Of a DNA stretch of 64,000 bases, positions 59,712 through 64,000 are shown in pieces. The translations under genes were made by a program, and so were the position numbers. The notes under the pieces are model-generated. The model was not told the DNA's origin and ran no database searches. It was given only the letters and a program-made list of their open reading frames with translations. The stretch spans positions 1 to 64,000 of the forward strand of contig CAZSQM010000011.1 of assembly GCA_964609025.1 (NCBI GenBank), written 5' to 3'. Position 1 is the first letter of the stretch. Every line of letters begins with the position of its first letter. The DNA comes from SIG307 sp964609025. Lineage in GTDB: Bacteria > Bacillota > Clostridia > Lachnospirales > Lachnospiraceae.

Positions 59712-61958
59712 ATGAACGAATCAGGGAATTTAGACAGGATAGAGCAAAGGCTCATGGCGTTAGAACGGGAGGTAGAAGAACTCCGAAGAACGTTAGAGCA
59801 GGAGAAGAAGGCGTCTTTGCCGAAGGAAGAAATCAAGAGCTTACAAACGGTTTTGCCGGTTCCGAACAGCGTCCCTGTTGTGCAAAGACAGGAGCAAAAG
59901 AAGCCGGAGGCTCCGAAGAAAACGGCAGCCGCGGGCTTTGAAGAGAAGATCGGCGGAAGGATTATGGGAATTGTGGCAGCCGTTTTGGTATTTGTGGGGC
60001 TTTTGCTGTTCGGAACCGCGCTGTATGAGCGTCTGGGAGATACGGCTCGTATGGGGCTTTTGTTTACGGTCAGCTTTCTGCTTCTGGGTGCGGGGCTTTG
60101 GTTCGGACGGCGCAGACAAAGCTGGTTTACGGTATCGCTTACCGGCTGCGGTTTCGGAGCGGTCTATATTTCGCTATTTATCACGGCGTTGTATTTTCGG
60201 CAGATGAATGCGGAAATGCTGTATCTGCTGCTGTTTCTCTGGCTGGCGGGCGTCGGGCTTTATGTCTTTTGGCGGCGTTCCTATACCGTTGCCCTGCTCG
60301 GACAGGCAGGAACGGCGTTTTCCGTGATTTTCGGGAGTTTTTGGGTGGAAACGACAGGGCTTTACAATTTCCTGTGCGTGTATTTTTTCCTTATTTCCCA
60401 GCTTTATCTCTGGGTAGTGCTGTGGCGCTTCCTTCCGGCGGAAAAGGAAAAGCCGTATCCCTGGATACATAGTACGGCGGCGGGGCTGAATGTGTTGCAG
60501 CTGTTGTTTTTGACTTATGCGTACAACACGCTGTTCGGAAGATTCGGAGAGCTGGGAGGGAAAAACTGGTTCGGCGGAGTGCTGCTTTGCCTGTATTGTT
60601 TTTTACTTCCGGTGTTCTTTTTACTGCGACAGCGTCTGCTTGCGGGTGTGATGCCGTATCCCCGGAGGCGGGAGCGGAGGCTTGCTGCGGATACGCTTCC
60701 GTTTTACCGGGCAGCGGGAGCGGCAGCCGTATTCTACGGTATTTACCAGCTGCTTTGCTGCATTGTTTTCTACACGGTGGCAACGGGGTTGTTTGCGGGG
60801 GATTCGGTACGATGCCTTTGGCTTTTGGCGGGACTGTCGGCAGTATGGCTTCTGTGCGAGTGCTTCGGTTTTGCCGGAACGGAGGGCGGCGGTGCCTGCG
60901 TCGTGACGTTATGTGCGGTACTGTTTGCGACAGGGGAGCTTTCCTGGGGGCTGCGGTATCTCGTACCGGCGGTGTTTGCGGTGATAACGGCGTGCTTCGG
61001 GCTGTTCGGAAAAGAGTATCCGGTTATGTTAAGGCGGGACGAAGTAACCGGGAAATGGACGTATGTATGCCGGGAGTATCGGGGAAGATGGCTGGAAAAG
61101 TTTGCGGCGGTGCTGTATTTGCCGCTGTTGGACTGGCAGTATAGTATCGGCGACGGTTGGGGAAGGTTCTGGTTTGCTGTTGTATTCGGCGTGCTTGTAC
61201 TGACCGGGTGTATGGTCTTTTTGTATCGGAAGGGAGAACGGCACCGGTTTGCGGACGCCTGGAAAAAGGAATTGTATCTGTGCGGCCTTTTCCAGTTATT
61301 CTGGATGACCTCGGTGCTTTGCGAGTCTGTGGAGGGATTGCTTTGGCTGGAGGAACAGACGGTGCTTCTGACGGTGCTTGCGCTCGGAAACGGAGCCGCA
61401 TTCTACGGCGGGCTTTGCCGTAGGGTGGAACGGCCGGGAGAAAAGGACAGGGCCGCCCTGTTTTTGACGAGGGGAATCCAAAGCGCTTTGTGGATCTGGG
61501 GTATGGTACTGCTCCGGTCCGTTGCCGGGGAGGAGAAGCCGTTTCTCTGCGTTTGGCTGTTGCTTTTGACGTTGTATCTTTGCGGAAGCGGAATGCGGGA
61601 GCAGTACCAAACCTATCAGGAGAAAAAGGGCCTGGGTGTCTACTTCGGTGTGAAGGCGACGATATATCTTCTGGCAGCCCTGACGGCTTTCGAAGGAATC
61701 GAAGGCTATGTGGTGAGCTGCGCCCTGCTTTTGTTGGCGATTGCGGCGGTTCTGGCGGGCTTTCCTCTTCGTCTGGCACCGCTTAGGGTGTACGGGCTGT
61801 GTCTGGCGATGTTTGCGGTAGTCAAGCTTCTGATGGCGGATTTGAAGCATGATAACTCCATGGAAACGGTGCTTTGCTTCCTTGGCGCGGGAGTGCTTTG
61901 CTTTGGCATTAACTTTATATACAACCATGTGAAGCGGCGTTTTACGGAGAACGAATAA
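59712..61958 (+). CDS. Large DUF2339 family membrane protein
   Basis: A 748-residue protein. Residues 3-40 form an amphipathic coiled coil (NLDRIEQRLMALEREVEELRRTL), a charged linker follows, and from about residue 80 the protein is almost entirely hydrophobic with about twenty membrane segments (IMGIVAAVLVFVGLLLFGTALYERLG opens the series). A GRRRQSW loop and several Arg/Lys-rich cytoplasmic loops orient it. Layout matches DUF2339, whose function is unknown. The ATG at 59712 follows AAAGGGGAG; an open frame further upstream covers the repeat and is not coding. Confidence 0.75.
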   Translation: MNESGNLDRIEQRLMALEREVEELRRTLEQEKKASLPKEEIKSLQTVLPVPNSVPVVQRQEQKKPEAPKKTAAAGFEEKIGGRIMGIVAAVLVFVGLLLFGTALYERLGDTARMGLLFTVSFLLLGAGLWFGRRRQSWFTVSLTGCGFGAVYISLFITALYFRQMNAEMLYLLLFLWLAGVGLYVFWRRSYTVALLGQAGTAFSVIFGSFWVETTGLYNFLCVYFFLISQLYLWVVLWRFLPAEKEKPYPWIHSTAAGLNVLQLLFLTYAYNTLFGRFGELGGKNWFGGVLLCLYCFLLPVFFLLRQRLLAGVMPYPRRRERRLAADTLPFYRAAGAAAVFYGIYQLLCCIVFYTVATGLFAGDSVRCLWLLAGLSAVWLLCECFGFAGTEGGGACVVTLCAVLFATGELSWGLRYLVPAVFAVITACFGLFGKEYPVMLRRDEVTGKWTYVCREYRGRWLEKFAAVLYLPLLDWQYSIGDGWGRFWFAVVFGVLVLTGCMVFLYRKGERHRFADAWKKELYLCGLFQLFWMTSVLCESVEGLLWLEEQTVLLTVLALGNGAAFYGGLCRRVERPGEKDRAALFLTRGIQSALWIWGMVLLRSVAGEEKPFLCVWLLLLTLYLCGSGMREQYQTYQEKKGLGVYFGVKATIYLLAALTAFEGIEGYVVSCALLLLAIAAVLAGFPLRLAPLRVYGLCLAMFAVVKLLMADLKHDNSMETVLCFLGAGVLCFGINFIYNHVKRRFTENE

Positions 61959-61997
61959 AGAAACGGAGAGAAGTTTTCCGGAATAACTTTTTACAAT

Positions 61998-62021
61998 AAG
62001 GGGGTTGTCAAGCCCCCTTTT
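61998..62021 (+). terminator. Intrinsic terminator after the DUF2339 gene
   Basis: AAGGGGG (61998-62004) pairs with CCCCCTT (62013-62019) with a T-run behind. Its loop holds the -35 box of the next promoter, so terminator and promoter overlap. Confidence 0.75.
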
Positions 62022-62034
62022 GTTCTGCTATAAT
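62005..62034 (+). promoter_or_regulatory. Promoter of the uracil permease gene
   Basis: TTGTCA at 62005-62010, an 18-base spacer and TATAAT at 62029-62034. Transcription should start near 62041, giving a leader of about 120 bases. Confidence 0.7.
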
Positions 62035-62053
62035 TAGCTGGGTGAAAGAATTG

Positions 62054-62087
62054 AAAGTCTTGTCGTATTCGGACAGGATTTTTTTTT
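62054..62087 (+). promoter_or_regulatory. Attenuator-like hairpin in the uracil permease leader
   Basis: An 11-pair stem (62054-62064 with 62072-62082, two G-U pairs) with loop GTATTCG runs into nine T (62079-62087). It sits between the promoter and the gene, so it should end most transcripts unless overridden. A GGATTT/AAATCC pairing (about 62076-62093) could compete with its 3' arm. Confidence 0.65.
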
Positions 62088-62159
62088 GGAAATCCGGAGG
62101 GCAGATATAAATTGCCGAGGGGCGTTTATATAGAAAAATACTTTCAGGAGGAAGAGCAA

Positions 62160-63569
62160 ATGAAACTTATTTATGATGTGGAAGACAGAATGGGCTTTGG
62201 TAAGCTGGTTGTCTTCGCAATCCAGCAGCTCCTGGCCATTATGGCTGCGACCCTTGTGGTGCCGATGATTATCGGACACGGAATGAAGTCGGAGGCTGCG
62301 TTATTCGGTGCGGGCGTCGGTACGTTGGTGTATATCGCCTTTACAAAGAAAAAGAGTCCGGTATTCTTAGGCTCCTCTTTTGCCTTTCTTGGTTCTATGG
62401 CGGCGGCATTTGCCGGCGGCGTGTCGATGGAAGTGGGGTATCTCGGATTGATTCTCGGCGCTGTTTTTGCGGGTCTTGTTTATGTTGCGATTGCAGCGGT
62501 TGTTAAGGTAGTCGGCGTGGAGTGGATTAATAAGCTGATGCCTGCGGTTGTAATCGGCCCGACGGTTGCGATTATCGGACTTTCTCTTGCAGGAAACGCT
62601 ATCGGCGATTTAACCTCCGGCGAAGTATTTAAAACCGAGATGGTAGACGGCGTTGCGGTAAGTACGCAGCTTGCTTCTCCGCTTGCAACGATTCTCTGCG
62701 GTCTGGTTACTCTGTTTGTGACGATTCTTTGCTCTACCTACGGGAAGAAGACCTTAAAGCTGATTCCGTTTATTATGGGTATTCTGGCAGGCTATGTGGT
62801 GGCAGCGGTGCTTACCTGTATCGGAAATGCGGCAGGCATTGACGCGTTAAAGGTAATGAGCTTTGACGCTCTTACCGGTCTGGTAAAGAATGCGGAGGGT
62901 GAGTTTGCCGTTACGCTGGGTACGTTTGTTTCCGTACCGGAGTTTACGTTTATGACGGCGCTCGGCGGCTTTAAGGAAATCACCGGTTCCTACATCGGAA
63001 CGATTGCGGTAGCTTATGTTCCGGTAGCATTTGTTGTATTTGCGGAGCATATTGCAGACCATAAGAATATCTCCTCGATTATTGAACGCGATTTGTTAAA
63101 AGAGCCTGGTTTGAGCCGCACGTTGCTTGGCGACGGCGTCGGTTCCATGGCGGGTGCGATTTTCGGCGGCTGCCCGAATACGACCTACGGTGAGTCGGTT
63201 GGTTGTGTGGCAATCACGAGAAACGCTTCCGTGATTACGATTATTGCAGCGGCTGTCGGAGCAATCCTGATTTCTTTCCTCAGCCCGTTCGTTGCTTTTG
63301 TAAATTCGATTCCGTCCTGTGTTATGGGCGGCGTTTGCATGGCACTGTACGGATTCATCGCAGTCAGCGGCTTAAAAATGTTGCAGAAGGTGGATTTGGG
63401 ACAGAATAAGAATCTGTTTGTTGTATCCACGATTCTCATTGCCGGTATCGGCGGTCTTTCCGTAACCTTCGGCAAGGTAACGCTTACTTCCATTGCCTGC
63501 GCTTTGATTCTCGGTATTATTGTAAATGTAATGCTTTCTAAGGAAAAACAGGAAGAAACGGAAGAATAA
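62160..63569 (+). CDS. uraA: Uracil/xanthine permease (NCS2 family)
   Basis: A 469-residue symporter with about fourteen membrane segments. VFAIQQLLAIMAATLVVPMIIG near the N-terminus, a central VVIGPTVAIIGLSLAGNA, FAEHIADHKN with the substrate-binding Glu, and GDGVGSMAGAIFGGCPNTTYGESVG are NCS2 hallmarks; the PNTTYGE form favours uracil over purines. CAGGAGG precedes the ATG at 62160. Promoter and attenuator-like leader lie upstream. Confidence 0.9.
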   Translation: MKLIYDVEDRMGFGKLVVFAIQQLLAIMAATLVVPMIIGHGMKSEAALFGAGVGTLVYIAFTKKKSPVFLGSSFAFLGSMAAAFAGGVSMEVGYLGLILGAVFAGLVYVAIAAVVKVVGVEWINKLMPAVVIGPTVAIIGLSLAGNAIGDLTSGEVFKTEMVDGVAVSTQLASPLATILCGLVTLFVTILCSTYGKKTLKLIPFIMGILAGYVVAAVLTCIGNAAGIDALKVMSFDALTGLVKNAEGEFAVTLGTFVSVPEFTFMTALGGFKEITGSYIGTIAVAYVPVAFVVFAEHIADHKNISSIIERDLLKEPGLSRTLLGDGVGSMAGAIFGGCPNTTYGESVGCVAITRNASVITIIAAAVGAILISFLSPFVAFVNSIPSCVMGGVCMALYGFIAVSGLKMLQKVDLGQNKNLFVVSTILIAGIGGLSVTFGKVTLTSIACALILGIIVNVMLSKEKQEETEE

Positions 63570-63688
63570 AAACCACTTTCTTCCAAGGAAGCAGCCATAC
63601 ATATTTTTCTTCGATTGACACACAATAGTATTGTAAAAAGCAGGATACAATTGTGAAAGAGCTGTTTAGTCAACGGAGGTATCTTTAG

Positions 63689-64000
63689 ATGAAAGCAACA
63701 GGAATTGTAAGGCGGATAGACGACCTCGGCAGAGTGGTAGTGCCGAAGGAAATCAGAAGAACGTTAAGAATCCGGGAAGGGGACCCTTTGGAGATTTTTA
63801 CCGACCGGGAAGGGGAGATTATTTTAAAAAAGTATTCTCCTATCGGTGAGCTTGGACTTTTTGCGAAGCAGTTTGCGGAATCTATGGCACAGACAACGGG
63901 ACATATTGCGGTAATATCGGATCGGGACCAGTTCATTGCGATGGCGGGAACTGCGAAAAAGGATTTGCTGGCAAAGTCTATCAGTCGTGAACTGGAGAAT
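63689..64000 (+). CDS. spoVT: Stage V sporulation protein T (AbrB-type regulator), N-terminal part
   Basis: The gene runs off the window after 104 codons. Residues 1-50 are an AbrB/SpoVT swapped-hairpin DNA-binding domain (GIVRRIDDLGRVVVPKEIRRTLRIREGDPLEIF) and what follows (ELGLFAKQFAESMAQTTGHIAVISDRDQFIAMAG) is the start of the GAF-like domain that distinguishes SpoVT from AbrB. In endospore formers it controls forespore genes late in sporulation. ACGGAGG precedes the ATG. Confidence 0.92.
   Translation, partial: MKATGIVRRIDDLGRVVVPKEIRRTLRIREGDPLEIFTDREGEIILKKYSPIGELGLFAKQFAESMAQTTGHIAVISDRDQFIAMAGTAKKDLLAKSISRELEN

Noticed and set aside
62083..62100. Possible PyrR-binding loop (AATCCGGAGGGC) ahead of the uracil permease
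   Set aside because: It departs from the known consensus at key positions and lies after the terminator-like stem, not in an anti-antiterminator.

Overview
The window reads as a chromosomal segment from a spore-forming Gram-positive anaerobe of the class Clostridia, most likely Lachnospiraceae-like. This is inferred from strong AGGAGG-type ribosome binding sites, TTGACA-N17-TATAAT promoters, a T-box leader, a CotS-like spore coat protein, a SpoVT start, a type III glutamine synthetase, a split glutamate synthase, rubrerythrin and a typical clostridial gene complement. About 55 protein genes are packed densely on both strands. I found no rRNA, tRNA, CRISPR array, prophage or transposase gene.

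Layout. Bases 1-6743 hold a plus-strand run: the end of an iron-type alcohol/glycerol dehydrogenase, an amino acid ABC permease and ATPase, a HisC-like aminotransferase, a PepT-like M20 peptidase and two different PLP C-S lyase-type enzymes, suggesting import and breakdown of (sulfur) amino acids or peptides. A VanZ-like protein and a CE1-type esterase follow on the minus strand. Bases 8309-26417 form a glutamine-nitrogen island. A minus-strand five-gene split glutamate synthase diverges from a plus-strand run of glnN, an ammonium transporter fused to a PII domain, asnB, pyrG, purF, carA and carB. Nearly every enzyme there makes, imports the nitrogen for, or spends glutamine. The two divergent transcripts begin with matching leader hairpins carrying the same AAAGGC hexaloop, each overlapping an intrinsic terminator.

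Bases 26494-36017 carry an aminotransferase, an NrnA-like DHH phosphoesterase, asnS, an AraC regulator, a histidine kinase/response regulator pair, an RsmC-like methyltransferase and a lipoprotein of an ABC importer preceded by an overlapping 26-codon ORF. The cognate permease and ATPase appear to be fused in one protein at 36386-37939. Bases 37966-49753 carry a CCA-type nucleotidyltransferase, a CotS-like protein, a PEGA protein, a HAD phosphatase, HflK/HflC prohibitins, an ECF sigma factor with a probable anti-sigma and a small secreted protein, a cytidylate-kinase-like protein, an AI-2E/YtvI family permease and a cation diffusion facilitator.

The last part holds T-box-controlled proS, a complete polar amino acid ABC importer, an EamA exporter, a DUF1538 membrane protein with a translationally overlapping PII-like protein, LexA-boxed dinB, rubrerythrin, a large DUF2339 membrane protein, a uracil permease behind a probable attenuator, and the start of spoVT. 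Three intergenic regions (about 31.0-31.3, 36.1-36.26 and 59.5-59.6 kb) share a family of imperfect palindromic repeats. A different, nested palindrome sits between the proS T-box terminator and proS.
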